Below, one piece after another: positions 44,145 to 53,677 of a stretch of DNA of 64,000 nt. Where the stretch lies: the NCBI GenBank assembly GCA_002298335.1, contig DBNK01000035.1, positions 10,466-74,465 of the forward strand, in the 5' to 3' direction. This DNA is from Thalassolituus sp. UBA674 (GTDB lineage: Bacteria > Pseudomonadota > Gammaproteobacteria > Pseudomonadales > Oceanobacteraceae). A program made the position numbers and the translations under genes. The notes under the pieces are model-generated. The model was given only the letters and a program-made list of their open reading frames with translations. It ran no database searches and was not told where the DNA came from. The stretch's first letter is position 1. Each line of letters starts with the position of its first letter.

Positions 44145-46106
44145 ATGGTGAAAGCCATGCGGCTATGCCTGCTGTTATCGTTTGCGTTGCTCACAAGCGT
44201 CAGTCATGCGGCCGATAACAGCCATCGCCAAATTCGACAATTGGCTCAACTGGCTGAGTACATCGGTGCTGACTATGTTGCTGCGGTAGATCACAACACG
44301 GTGGTCAATCTCGATGAATACCAGGAAATGCTTGAGTTTGCGCAATTACTGGTCGATAAAAGCGCAATGATTGCCAAGCCCGCCCTTGATTCTCACAATC
44401 TACAAGCCGAAGCGGGCGCTCTACAGCAAGCGGTTCAAAACAAACAGGACGTTCGCCTTGTTCGCCAACTGAGCACTCAACTGCGGCGCTCTTTACTGGC
44501 CTTGATGCCGCAATCCACATTGCCAGATCGCTTGTCGCCCAAAAGGACGGTTGAATCGTTATTCAAGGATAACTGTACAACTTGTCATGGCTTAACGGGA
44601 AAAGGTGATGGGACTCTGTCAACGCAGCTGAATCCCGCACCCACCAATTTTACCGATAAGGAACGGGCGTCGAATCGATCAGTTCTCGGGCTGTTTGATG
44701 CCATATCCAATGGTATCGATGATACTGCGATGCCTGGCTTTAATCAGCTGACCGAGCAACAACGCTGGTCACTGGCATTCTACGTAGGCAGCCTGGCGTT
44801 TCAGTCTAACCCCAAACCATCTGTCAACGATTCGAATATTTCTTTGTCCCAACTCGTCAACTTCAGCCCAGCACAGATTGCCGCCGGGCAGTCGCAAGAG
44901 GTCGAATATCTTGCCGAGTGGCTGCGCGCCCATCCAGAGCAATTGTTTGACAAGCACCAAAACCCTCTTGCCATCAGCCGCGAGCGTTTAATGGCCGCCC
45001 ATGCCGCTTACCAGAAAGGTGATTATCAAGCGGCCAGCGAACTGGCAATCAGTGCTTATCTGGACGGCTTTGAGCTGGTTGAAAACAGTTTGGACACGCA
45101 AGATCCAACGCTTCGTAAAAATATTGAAGTCAATATGATGAAGTTGCGCCAGGTCATTAACCGGGCACAACAGAACGGTGAGTTGGACGCCCTCATGGCG
45201 GAAACACTGGCGCAGTTGAGTGAAGCTGATCGCCTACAGAATGAATCGACCTTATCCGGTGGGACGTTATTTACGGCCAGCTTGATCATCTTGTTGCGCG
45301 AAGGGTTGGAAGCCCTGCTGGTCATCATTGCATTGATGACCGTGCTGATCCGTACGCAACGACAAGATGCCCTCAAATACGTACACACCGGTTGGATCGT
45401 GGCACTCCTGTCGGGCGGTGCAACCTGGGTAGCAGCCCAGTCGTTGATCAGTATCAGTGGGGCTAGTCGAGAGGTGATGGAGGGCGTCGCCGCATTGTTC
45501 GCAGCGCTGGTATTGTTTTATGTCGGGATCTGGATGCACAGCAAGACCCATGCGGCGCAATGGCAGGCTTACATACAGAAGCACGTCAATGAGCGGCTGA
45601 AATCCGGCACTCTGTGGGGGCTGGCAGCGCTCTCTTTCATTGCAGTCTATCGGGAAGTCTTTGAAACTGTCTTATTCTATGAGTCTCTCCTGACACAAGC
45701 GGCCGAGGCACAATATTCAGTTGTTGCCGGAGGCTTTTTGCTTGGTGTTGCCATGCTGGCTGTGTTGTCCTGGGTGCTGATCCGGTATTCAATCAAGCTA
45801 CCCATTGCCAGGTTTTTTTCGACGACGACCTACCTGCTCTTAGCGCTGTCTTTTATTTTAACAGGGAAAGGGATTTCCGCATTACAGGAAGCGGCCCTCA
45901 TTGGAATGTCGCCGTTACCGGTGAACGTTGATTTGAGTTGGATAGGCCTCAAATCCACTTGGCAGGGGATCACGGCACAGGCCTTGATCCTGGTGGTGTT
46001 TATGGTGTTTATCTGGGGATCAAAAGTGAAGCAGCGCTTGCGTCCGTCAGTTTCCAAAGCGCCAGGCATGAAGGGCTTACCGGTTACCGCTTCGGAGTCC
46101 GATTAG
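44145..46106 (+). CDS. pbrT: PbrT-like Pb2+/iron permease with cytochrome c domain (FTR1 family)
   Basis: 653 residues from the ATG 44145, chosen because it opens a clean signal peptide (MVKAMRLCLLLSFALLTSVSHA); an ATG at 44100 is in frame. A c-type haem site CTTCHGLTGKGDG lies near residue 144. The C-terminal half is an FTR1-like permease with two REXXE motifs, LLREGLEALLVIIALM (near 384) and YREVFETVLFYESLL. PbrT of Cupriavidus imports Pb2+ in the pbr system. A MerR-type promoter precedes it and a PbrR-like gene overlaps its 3' end tail to tail by 23 bases. Iron uptake is an alternative function. Confidence 0.88.
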   Translation: MVKAMRLCLLLSFALLTSVSHAADNSHRQIRQLAQLAEYIGADYVAAVDHNTVVNLDEYQEMLEFAQLLVDKSAMIAKPALDSHNLQAEAGALQQAVQNKQDVRLVRQLSTQLRRSLLALMPQSTLPDRLSPKRTVESLFKDNCTTCHGLTGKGDGTLSTQLNPAPTNFTDKERASNRSVLGLFDAISNGIDDTAMPGFNQLTEQQRWSLAFYVGSLAFQSNPKPSVNDSNISLSQLVNFSPAQIAAGQSQEVEYLAEWLRAHPEQLFDKHQNPLAISRERLMAAHAAYQKGDYQAASELAISAYLDGFELVENSLDTQDPTLRKNIEVNMMKLRQVINRAQQNGELDALMAETLAQLSEADRLQNESTLSGGTLFTASLIILLREGLEALLVIIALMTVLIRTQRQDALKYVHTGWIVALLSGGATWVAAQSLISISGASREVMEGVAALFAALVLFYVGIWMHSKTHAAQWQAYIQKHVNERLKSGTLWGLAALSFIAVYREVFETVLFYESLLTQAAEAQYSVVAGGFLLGVAMLAVLSWVLIRYSIKLPIARFFSTTTYLLLALSFILTGKGISALQEAALIGMSPLPVNVDLSWIGLKSTWQGITAQALILVVFMVFIWGSKVKQRLRPSVSKAPGMKGLPVTASESD

Positions 46107-46491
46107 CTGACAAATTGTGCAAAATGCCACACTGCTCAACGGTTCGCTCATTTGAGCAGCTGTTGCGCAAGGTTTTTAACTGTTGTCGAAGGTGGCTGAG
46201 TTCTTGAATTCGGGCTTCCACTTGCTCGATGTGTGTGTCGATCATTCGGTTGACGTCATCGCATTGTGTGTCAGGCGATCCGGTTAACGCTAACAGTTGC
46301 CGGATCTCTGATAAAGCGAGGTCAAGATTGCGGCAGTGCTTGATAAACATCAGCCGTTCAATGGCAGTTGCATCATACAAACGAAAATTCCCTTCGCTGC
46401 GCTGGGTAGATGCCAACAACTGTTCTTTTTCATAATAACGAATTGTCTGCACTGAGCAGCCGGTCATTTTCGCCAGTTCACCGATTTTCAC
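46084..46491 (-). CDS. pbrR: PbrR/CadR-type MerR-family metal-responsive regulator
   Basis: A 135-residue MerR-family activator. Helix-turn-helix MKIGELAKMTGCSVQTIRYY is followed by EKEQLLASTQRSEGNFRLYD; the metal site uses Cys77, Cys112 and Cys121 (DTQCDDVN, NSCSNERTVEQCGIL), the three cysteines of PbrR/CadR proteins that bind Pb2+ or Cd2+. Two cognate promoters are present: upstream of its own start, facing the CDF gene (46510), and upstream of the PbrT-like gene (44025). It overlaps the 3' end of the pbrT-like gene. Confidence 0.92.
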   Translation of the reverse strand: MKIGELAKMTGCSVQTIRYYEKEQLLASTQRSEGNFRLYDATAIERLMFIKHCRNLDLALSEIRQLLALTGSPDTQCDDVNRMIDTHIEQVEARIQELSHLRQQLKTLRNSCSNERTVEQCGILHNLSANRTPKR

Positions 46492-46509
46492 CGCATTGGT
46501 CTCCTGTAC

Positions 46510-46540
46510 TTGACTCTATAGTTACAATAGAGTTTATACT
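46510..46540 (+). promoter_or_regulatory. MerR-type promoter/operator between pbrR and the CDF gene
   Basis: TTGACT (46510-46515), 19-bp spacer with dyad CTCTAT-agttaca-ATAGAG, then TATACT (46535-46540). Near match to known PbrR/CadR operators. Oriented toward the CDF gene; the divergent pbrR promoter must overlap it. Confidence 0.9.
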
Positions 46541-46569
46541 GGGCACTATGGGTATAACAAGGGCTTTTT

Positions 46570-47475
46570 ATGGCAGAGCAATGCAGCGGCACCTGCGGGA
46601 CTATGAACAATTCAGAGGGTTGTGTCACTCAGGATTCAGTAGACAAAGCAAAGATAGATAGCGGTTATGTTAGCGAATACCGTGTAGCCAAGATGGATTG
46701 CCCTTCGGAAGAAGGCATGATCCGTATGGCGCTGGATAGCGTTAACCCGAAGGTGACGTTGGAATTTGATACCCCCAATCGAAAGGTTCGCATTTTTCAC
46801 GGTGACAACGCGGCAACCATTGAGGCTCGAATGCAAGCGCTTGGACTGGGGGCGACGCTTGAGCACACTCATCCAGTGGAAAATAGTGTCTTCATCCAGG
46901 CTCAAGTATCGGCCCAACAAACGTCACAAAATGAAGCCCGTATACTCAAATGGTTGTTAGCCATTAATGCGGTCATGTTTACGGTAGAAATCACGGTTGG
47001 CTGGCTGGCTCAATCCACGGGATTAATCGCCGACTCACTGGATATGTTTGCCGATGCTGCGGTGTATGGCGTATCGCTTTATGCCGTTGGGCACAGCCTT
47101 CGGATGAAGTTGCGTGCAGCCCATTTTTCCGGTTGGCTTCAGATCATTCTCGCCTTGGGCGCTTTGGGCGAGGTGGTAAGGCGATTAGTATTGGGTAGTG
47201 AACCGGTTTCCACTTTGATGATGAGCTTCGGGCTTGTTGCCTTGGCGGCCAATGTGACCTGTCTGCTGTTGATTGCCAAAAGCCGGGATAGCGGCGCCCA
47301 TATGAAAGCCAGCTGGATTTTCTCCGCCAATGACGTGATTGCCAATCTAGGGGTGATCCTTGCCGGTGGATTGGTGGCCTGGACGGGCTCACGTTATCCA
47401 GACTTGGTGATTGGCCTTATCATCGGTTTGATTGTGTTGAATGGCGCGCGCCGCATCTTGCAACTTAAGTCCTGA
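46570..47475 (+). CDS. CDF-family cation exporter with N-terminal metal-binding domain
   Basis: 301 residues. A Cys-containing N-terminus (QCSGTCGT) and an HMA-like domain with VAKMDCPSEEGMIRMAL (residues about 34-105) precede about six membrane helices. Conserved CDF metal-site residues lie in LIADSLDMFADAAVYGVSLY and SWIFSANDVIANLG. The usual long cytosolic C-terminal domain is absent. Located right after the PbrR-type promoter, so induction by Pb2+/Cd2+ is likely; the exported metal is probably Pb2+, Cd2+ or Zn2+ (inference). Differs clearly from the CzcD-like protein at 54067. Confidence 0.9.
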   Translation: MAEQCSGTCGTMNNSEGCVTQDSVDKAKIDSGYVSEYRVAKMDCPSEEGMIRMALDSVNPKVTLEFDTPNRKVRIFHGDNAATIEARMQALGLGATLEHTHPVENSVFIQAQVSAQQTSQNEARILKWLLAINAVMFTVEITVGWLAQSTGLIADSLDMFADAAVYGVSLYAVGHSLRMKLRAAHFSGWLQIILALGALGEVVRRLVLGSEPVSTLMMSFGLVALAANVTCLLLIAKSRDSGAHMKASWIFSANDVIANLGVILAGGLVAWTGSRYPDLVIGLIIGLIVLNGARRILQLKS

Positions 47476-47599
47476 GACACCGGGCACAATATGAACAACA
47501 AGCAATCGTCTTATGATACACCGCCAATAAAGATCCTCGACCTGGCTCGCTTTGACAGGCGGATAACAGGTAAACGAAAGGCGCCGGGACAATCGTTGA

Positions 47600-47627
47600 T
47601 TGACTCCGCAATCAAAGGTGGTATGCT
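47600..47627 (+). promoter_or_regulatory. Putative sigma-70 promoter of the czc operon
   Basis: TTGACT (47600-47605), 16-base spacer, TATGCT (47622-47627), 39 bases before the first czc gene. No regulator gene or clear operator is seen next to it. Confidence 0.5.
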
Positions 47628-47666
47628 TCGCAGGCTATTCCATTTCATTGGGGTTATATTCGGTTT

Positions 47667-48014
47667 ATGAGTCGAAAAGCACTGTCTTATCTGCTGTTAG
47701 TCTTGATTGCACTGCAATCAGTGACAGCTATGGCTGACGTGCATCCCCTTGATTATTCGGATACAGCCCCTTATTCCTCCGATGGCTCATCATCGGCAAT
47801 GCTGGATAGCTCGACCGTTATTGATCCTGCAGATCAAAATACCGCGCCTGACGATCTGTTTTATTGCCATCACCATGGCTGCCATTGCCATGTCTATTTA
47901 TCCGGTAACCTGACTCACTCAAACTTTTTGCATAAACATTCGTTGCATAACAACTATCAAGCCCTCATTCCCGAGGCCCCATCCTCGTCGCTGTACCGCC
48001 CTCCAATCGCCTGA
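47667..48014 (+). CDS. Small exported His-rich protein (CzcI-like)
   Basis: 115 residues with a signal peptide (MSRKALSYLLLVLIALQSVTAMA) and a cluster YCHHHGCHCHVYLSG, plus SNFLHKHSLHN, suited for zinc, cobalt or cadmium binding. In the czc operon of Cupriavidus a small exported protein, CzcI, sits in the same place before czcC; sequence similarity here is only in the overall pattern. Probable periplasmic metal buffer or regulator. Separated by 84 bases from czcC. Confidence 0.75.
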   Translation: MSRKALSYLLLVLIALQSVTAMADVHPLDYSDTAPYSSDGSSSAMLDSSTVIDPADQNTAPDDLFYCHHHGCHCHVYLSGNLTHSNFLHKHSLHNNYQALIPEAPSSSLYRPPIA

Positions 48015-48097
48015 TTTTACCGATTAAGTTTTTTCTGTGTTGCCGTTATCGCTGCAACGCGCGGTTTGAATTATCTTAAATAAGTAGGATCTACCAT

Positions 48098-49438
48098 ATG
48101 CTATCAATACGTACTGCGCCGGGTTCTGGCGCTACGGGTCGGCGGAATATCAAAAGCCGCTGCATTCTGTTCAGTTTATTATTTTTTATTTCTTCGTCGG
48201 GGCTTAACGCCGCACCTGGGGACTCAACGATCACGCTGACCAATGCGGTGCAGCGCGCCTTGTCACAAAACCCTTCTTTAAAAGTTTTTCCCTACCGCTA
48301 CGCAGCCCTTCAAGGGCAGGCCGAAACAGCCGGGTTAAGGCCGGCGTATGAGCTGGGATTTGACGCTGAAAATGTCGGGGGCACTGGGGACTTCAGCGGC
48401 GCAGGTGGTGCTGAACTCACCATTGCGCTGTCTTCGGTCATCGAAATGGGGGATAAGCGCGCGGCACGGCAAGGCGTAATCTCCCACAGTCGGTCGGTGC
48501 TCAATGCCAGCCGACAGGTGGAATCCTTGGCCTTATTGGGCGAAGTCACCCGCCGTTACGTCGATGTGCTAGCGGCACAGGAGCAGGTCACCCTGGCTGG
48601 CGAGGCCGCCCAATTGGCGAGCGAGAGCTTACGCATTGTGAAAAAGCGGGCTACGGCGGGAGCGACACCCGAGGCGGAAGTCAAACGGGCACAGGCCGCT
48701 GCCGAGCAAGCGAAGCTCGCTTTGCTTTCGGAGCAGCAACGGCTTGCTTATTTGAAAGTGTCGTTGTCTGCCTTGTGGGGGGTAACCTCACCGGACTTTG
48801 ACAAAGTGGAAGGTGATCTATTCCAGTTCGGCGAGGACGTTGCTTTTGAAAGGTTGTATGCCAAAGTGGAAAAGAATCCAGCGATAGAAATTTTCGCAGC
48901 GCAGTCCCGCCTCAAAGAAGCAGAAATACGCCTTGCTCAAACCCAATCCAGTGCCGATATCAGTTGGTCGGTGGGGGTTCGTCGCTTGCAGGAGACCGAT
49001 GACACCGCATTGGTAGCGGGTTTCAGCATGCCGTTGTTTTCCGGCAAGCGAAATGTCGGCGCCGTTTCGACCGCGTTGGCCGAAAAGAATCAGGTGTTGG
49101 CAGAGCGCGATGTAATGCTGCTGGATCTACACACGCAACTGTTCCGGGCTTTTCACAACCGCAAACAAGCCATTGTCGCGGTCAAGGCGCTACGTACCGC
49201 GATCATTCCCGCCCTTGAACAAGCGCTGGTAGAAACACAGGCGGCCTATCAACGGGGCCGGTACGGGTATCTCGACTATGTCAGCGCACGGCAGGAATTA
49301 TTGAGCGCCAGGCGTACCCAGATCGAAGCGGCCGCAGCGGCCTTAACCTATGGCGCAGAAATTGAGCAGCTGACAGCAGAGCCTCTGGCCCTGACTCAGT
49401 ATGGGGAAGACAACACATTTTCAGGATCACCACAATGA
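48098..49438 (+). CDS. czcC: CzcC-like outer-membrane efflux protein
   Basis: TolC-family outer-membrane factor, 446 residues. Signal peptide (CILFSLLFFISSSGLNAA, with an extended N-terminus), then the repeated OEP helices: ITLTNAVQRALSQNPSL at the start of the mature part and AAYQRGRYGYLDYVSARQELLSARRTQIEA at the end, typical of CzcC. Forms the trimeric exit duct of the CzcCBA pump. Stop overlaps the czcB start by 4 bases. Confidence 0.93.
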   Translation: MLSIRTAPGSGATGRRNIKSRCILFSLLFFISSSGLNAAPGDSTITLTNAVQRALSQNPSLKVFPYRYAALQGQAETAGLRPAYELGFDAENVGGTGDFSGAGGAELTIALSSVIEMGDKRAARQGVISHSRSVLNASRQVESLALLGEVTRRYVDVLAAQEQVTLAGEAAQLASESLRIVKKRATAGATPEAEVKRAQAAAEQAKLALLSEQQRLAYLKVSLSALWGVTSPDFDKVEGDLFQFGEDVAFERLYAKVEKNPAIEIFAAQSRLKEAEIRLAQTQSSADISWSVGVRRLQETDDTALVAGFSMPLFSGKRNVGAVSTALAEKNQVLAERDVMLLDLHTQLFRAFHNRKQAIVAVKALRTAIIPALEQALVETQAAYQRGRYGYLDYVSARQELLSARRTQIEAAAAALTYGAEIEQLTAEPLALTQYGEDNTFSGSPQ

Positions 49439-50376
49439 ACTCCAAAACACACATTAAAAAAACCATCACCCATCTTCTTGTCAGTTGCTTAGCGATCGCG
49501 CTGCTGCCGGGACAAACCTTTGCAGAGACTGGCCACGAAGAGGAGACAGAGCAGCACGAAGAAGGCCACATTGAACTAACCCAGGAACAGATACAGCATG
49601 CTGGTATTGGGCTGGCAACCGTTACCTCGGGCACCATCCGTGATGTTTTGCCAGTATATGGCGTCGTCGCAACCAACGCAGAGCGTGTACAGTCGGTAAC
49701 GGCACGCTTCGACGGCGTTATTCGGGAAGTTAAAAAAAGTGTTGGTGATTCGGTTCGCAAAGGCGAAGCCCTGTTGTCTGTAGAAGCCAACGAAAGCCTG
49801 AAAACCTATTCGATTGCCTCTGCACTCAATGGCGTTATTACCCAGCGCCACGCAAACCCTGGCGAGCAAACCAGCGATACCCCGCTGTTGGTAGTGCAGG
49901 ATTTCTCCACGGTCTGGGTAGAGCTGTCGATTTTTCCCAAGGATGTTGCCCAGGTTGAATTAGGCCAGCGGGTTCGCATTCTCAGTCTCGATTCGACCCA
50001 AATCGCAGAGGGAAAAATCATCTATATTGCGCCGCTTGGCCAAGCTGGTAATCAGGCCATTATGGCGCGCGCTTTGATCGACAACCCGAATGGCATTTGG
50101 AAACCCGGTCTCTTTGTCAACGCGCAAATCACCCGCGCAGAAATAGCCGCTCCAATGGTGATCCGCAACGAAGCCTTGCAAATCGTCGAGGATAACCCTG
50201 TCGTTTTTGTTCGGGGTGAGGAAGGTTTTGAACCACGTACAGTGACTTTGGGGCGAACCGACGGTGAGCTAAGCGAAGTGGTGGCAGGTCTGTCCGCAGA
50301 TGAAGTGTATGTCAGCAAAAACAGCTTTACTCTGAAATCGGAGCTGGGCAAGGAGGATGCTGAACATGGACACTAA
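49435..50376 (+). CDS. czcB: CzcB-like periplasmic adaptor
   Basis: Membrane fusion protein, 313 residues, shorter than typical CzcB. Signal peptide (HLLVSCLAIALLPGQTFA) is followed by an acidic His-rich segment GHEEETEQHEEGHIELT, a likely metal-binding stretch, and the barrel-sandwich domain (VTARFDGVIREVKKSVGDSV). The alpha-hairpin is nearly missing (SVEANESLKTYSIASALNG), which explains the reduced length, as in compact CzcB variants. It links CzcA with CzcC. czcA starts 83 bases later. Confidence 0.92.
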   Translation: MNSKTHIKKTITHLLVSCLAIALLPGQTFAETGHEEETEQHEEGHIELTQEQIQHAGIGLATVTSGTIRDVLPVYGVVATNAERVQSVTARFDGVIREVKKSVGDSVRKGEALLSVEANESLKTYSIASALNGVITQRHANPGEQTSDTPLLVVQDFSTVWVELSIFPKDVAQVELGQRVRILSLDSTQIAEGKIIYIAPLGQAGNQAIMARALIDNPNGIWKPGLFVNAQITRAEIAAPMVIRNEALQIVEDNPVVFVRGEEGFEPRTVTLGRTDGELSEVVAGLSADEVYVSKNSFTLKSELGKEDAEHGH

Positions 50377-50459
50377 AACAGTATTCTTGGCACCATTTAC
50401 GACGTCGAACCACCTACACGGCTTTAACCGGTCATATGAACCCACAATAGGAGTTCACC

Positions 50460-53400
50460 ATGATAGATAAACTCATTCAATTTTCCATCGCGCGCCGCTG
50501 GCTGGTGATGTTTCTGGTGCTGGTAATTGGGGCCCTGGGTGTCTGGAACTATCAGCAGCTGCCCATTGACGCGGTACCCGATATCACCAATGTCCAGGTG
50601 CAAATCAATACGGAAGCCCCAGGTTATTCACCACTGGAAGTGGAGCAACGCATTACCTACCTGGTAGAACTGGCCATCACTGGGTTGCCCTATGTGGAGA
50701 GCACCCGTTCGCTGTCACGCTACGCCCTGTCTCAGGTGACCGTGGTGTTTGAAAAAGGCACGGACATCTATTTCGCCCGCAACCTGATCAACGAGCGCTT
50801 GCAGCAGGCGAAAAGCGAGATGCCTTCGGGGATCGAACCGGTTATGGGACCCGTTGCCACAGGTCTCGGTGAAATCTTTCACTATGCGGTGCATGCAAAA
50901 CCGGGCGCCTTGCAAGAAAACGGTGAGCCCTATGATGCAACGGCCTTACGCACCTTGCAGGATTGGGTGATCCGTCCCCAGTTGCGTCTGGTTCCCGGCG
51001 TCACCGAAGTCAATACCATTGGCGGTTTCGAGAAGCAGTTCCACATCACCCCTGAGCCTGCAAAGCTGCTGGCCTACCAGCTCAGCTTCGACGATCTGGT
51101 GGCGGCATTGGAGAAAAACAACGCCAACATCGGTGCCGGATATATTGAAAAAAATGGCGAGCAATATTTGATCCGCGCACCCGGACAGGTAGCTGACATC
51201 CCGGCGATCGAAAAAATCATCGTCGCCCGTCGTGACGGCTTACCTATTACCGTGGCTGACGTGGCCGAGGTTGGATTCGGCAAGGAATTGCGCACCGGTG
51301 CTGCGACACTCAACGGTGAGGAGACAGTATTGGGTACCGCCGTCATGCTGTTGGGCGGTAATAGCCGGACGGTTTCCCAGGCGGTGTCGGCCAAGTTGCT
51401 GGAGATCAATAAAACGCTGCCTGAAGGCGTGATTGCTGAGCCGGTTTATAACCGTACGGTACTGGTCGATAAAACCATTGCCACGGTACAGGCCAACCTG
51501 GCGGAAGGCGCGATATTGGTTGTTGTCGTGCTCCTGGTCATGCTGGGCAACGTGCGGGCGGCCTTGCTCACGGCGATGGTGATCCCTTTATCCATGTTGA
51601 TGTTGATGACAGGCATGGTGCAGACCAAGGTCAGCGCCAATCTGATGAGTTTGGGTGCGCTCGATTTTGGCTTGATTGTGGATGGCGCGGTGATCATTGT
51701 CGAAAACTGCATTTTGCGCCTGGCCGGACGCCAGCACCACCTTGGGCGCACCTTAAAGCTGGACGAACGTTTTCAAACGGTGTTTGCGGCCACCCGCGAG
51801 GTATTTACACCGAGTTTGATCAGCGTATTGGTAGTGATTCTGGTGAACTTACCCATCCTGGCGCTGACCGGCGTGGAAGGCAAAATGTTTACGCCCATGG
51901 CCATGGCGGTAATCATGGCCTTGCTGTCTGCGCTGGTGCTGTCACTTACCTTTGTGCCTGCCGCCGTGGCGCTGTTTATGACGGGGCATATTGAGGAGAA
52001 GGACAATTTCATTGTTCGCCATTCCAAACGGTTTTACGCCCCGGTTTTGGCGTGGGCACTCAAATTTCGCGTACTCGTATTGTCTGCGGCCCTGATCTTT
52101 GTGGTTTTGGTCGGCGCACTGGCAACGCGGATGGGTACGGAATTTATCCCGAATCTGGATGAGGGCGATATTGCCGTCCAGGCACTGCGAATACCGGGTA
52201 CCAGTCTCACTCAATCCCTGGATATGCAGTTTCAACTGGAAAAAGCGGTGCTGGAAATCCCTGAAGTCAAAACCTACTTCTCGCGCGTCGGGACAGCCGA
52301 AGTTGCCAGTGACCCCATGGGGCCCAACATTTCCGATGGCTATGTCATGCTCAGGGATCGCAGTGAATGGCCCGATCCTGATAAAACCAAAGCGCAGCTG
52401 TTGGAAGAAATTGGTGAGAAACTGACGTTGTTGCCGGGAAATGCCTATGAGATCAGCCAGCCGATCCAACTGCGCTTCAATGAATTGATTTCTGGTGTGC
52501 GATCAGACCTCGGGATCAAGGTGTTCGGCGATGATTTGGACCAGCTGCTTAAATCGGGCAGCGAAATCGCGGCGGTATTGACTGGCATCGAGGGCGCCGA
52601 AGGGGTTAAGGTCGAGCAGGTGTCCGGGTTACCTATTCTGTCCATTAATGCCGACCGTTCAGCCATGTATCGCTATGGCTTGAATGTCGCCGATGTGCAG
52701 GACGTAGTCGCCGCCGCCACGGGTGGTGAGGAAGCCGGCCTGATCTTTGAGGGCGACCAGCGGTTTTCGATAGTGGTGCGAGTGGCCGAGGGCATAAGGG
52801 GCGACTTGCGCGCGTTGGAACGTTTGCCGATACCGCTGCCAGACGGCGGCTACGTGCCACTGCGGGAAGTGGCTAGTCTCACGCTGGCCCCTGGACCTAA
52901 TCAGATCTCTCGTGAAAACGGCAAGCGGCGGTTGGTAGTCAGCGCCAATGTTCGCGGTCGTGATTTGGGTGGCTTTGTGGCCGAAGTTCAGGACAAAGTT
53001 GCGCAACAGGTGAAATTGCCTCCCGGCTATTGGCTGGAGTACGGAGGTACTTTTGAGCAACTGCAATCGGCCTCGCAGCGGTTGAGCCTGTTAGTCCCCG
53101 TCACCTTGGTGATGATATTTGCGCTGTTGATGATGACCTTTGGCTCAGCAAAAGATGCGGCATTGGTCTTTAGTGGCGTACCGCTGGCGCTGACCGGTGG
53201 CGTTATCGCCTTGTGGTTACGGGACATCCCCCTCTCGATTACCGCCGGTGTTGGGTTTATTACTTTATGCGGTGTATCGGTACTGACCGGGGTCATGATG
53301 GTGTCGGCCTTTCGGGATGAGCTCAATCGCGGTGAATCCGTCGAGCAGGCGATTCTGGGCGGCGCCATGTTGAGATTGCGGCCGATATTGATGGTCGCTC

Positions 53401-53600
53401 TGGTGGCCGCATTAGGTTTCCTGCCGATGGCACTCAATACCAGCACCGGGGCGGAAGTTCAGCGGCCACTGGCCACGGTGGTTATCGGCGGCATTATCTC
53501 TTCCACGTTACTTACGTTATTGGTGCTCCCCGGTCTGTATCGATTGGCTTGGCGAAAGCCAAAAGGGATTGATGACAATGGCGAACCGATCGCCCAGTGA
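50460..53600 (+). CDS. czcA: CzcA-like heavy-metal RND transporter (HME1 type)
   Basis: 1046-residue inner-membrane proton/metal antiporter with the two-fold RND layout of 12 helices and two large periplasmic loops. Helix IV carries DFGLIVDGAVIIVEN, with Asp402, Asp408 and Glu415 at the same numbers as in Cupriavidus CzcA, the signature of divalent Zn/Co/Cd pumps rather than Cu/Ag (CusA). N-terminus ARRWLVMFLVLVIGALGVWN and the C-terminal helices (LATVVIGGIISSTLLTLLVLPGLY) are complete. Confidence 0.96.
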   Translation: MIDKLIQFSIARRWLVMFLVLVIGALGVWNYQQLPIDAVPDITNVQVQINTEAPGYSPLEVEQRITYLVELAITGLPYVESTRSLSRYALSQVTVVFEKGTDIYFARNLINERLQQAKSEMPSGIEPVMGPVATGLGEIFHYAVHAKPGALQENGEPYDATALRTLQDWVIRPQLRLVPGVTEVNTIGGFEKQFHITPEPAKLLAYQLSFDDLVAALEKNNANIGAGYIEKNGEQYLIRAPGQVADIPAIEKIIVARRDGLPITVADVAEVGFGKELRTGAATLNGEETVLGTAVMLLGGNSRTVSQAVSAKLLEINKTLPEGVIAEPVYNRTVLVDKTIATVQANLAEGAILVVVVLLVMLGNVRAALLTAMVIPLSMLMLMTGMVQTKVSANLMSLGALDFGLIVDGAVIIVENCILRLAGRQHHLGRTLKLDERFQTVFAATREVFTPSLISVLVVILVNLPILALTGVEGKMFTPMAMAVIMALLSALVLSLTFVPAAVALFMTGHIEEKDNFIVRHSKRFYAPVLAWALKFRVLVLSAALIFVVLVGALATRMGTEFIPNLDEGDIAVQALRIPGTSLTQSLDMQFQLEKAVLEIPEVKTYFSRVGTAEVASDPMGPNISDGYVMLRDRSEWPDPDKTKAQLLEEIGEKLTLLPGNAYEISQPIQLRFNELISGVRSDLGIKVFGDDLDQLLKSGSEIAAVLTGIEGAEGVKVEQVSGLPILSINADRSAMYRYGLNVADVQDVVAAATGGEEAGLIFEGDQRFSIVVRVAEGIRGDLRALERLPIPLPDGGYVPLREVASLTLAPGPNQISRENGKRRLVVSANVRGRDLGGFVAEVQDKVAQQVKLPPGYWLEYGGTFEQLQSASQRLSLLVPVTLVMIFALLMMTFGSAKDAALVFSGVPLALTGGVIALWLRDIPLSITAGVGFITLCGVSVLTGVMMVSAFRDELNRGESVEQAILGGAMLRLRPILMVALVAALGFLPMALNTSTGAEVQRPLATVVIGGIISSTLLTLLVLPGLYRLAWRKPKGIDDNGEPIAQ

Positions 53601-53677
53601 CACCTTCAGGATCGCGGCGTCGAACGGCTTGTCGCGATCCCTCTGATAGCAATGACAACACTTTTTGGAGTATTCAC

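Noticed and set aside
50366..50470. Small open frame overlapping the end of czcB and the start of czcA
   Set aside because: No recognisable product, and its end overlaps the czcA start; likely untranslated spacer.
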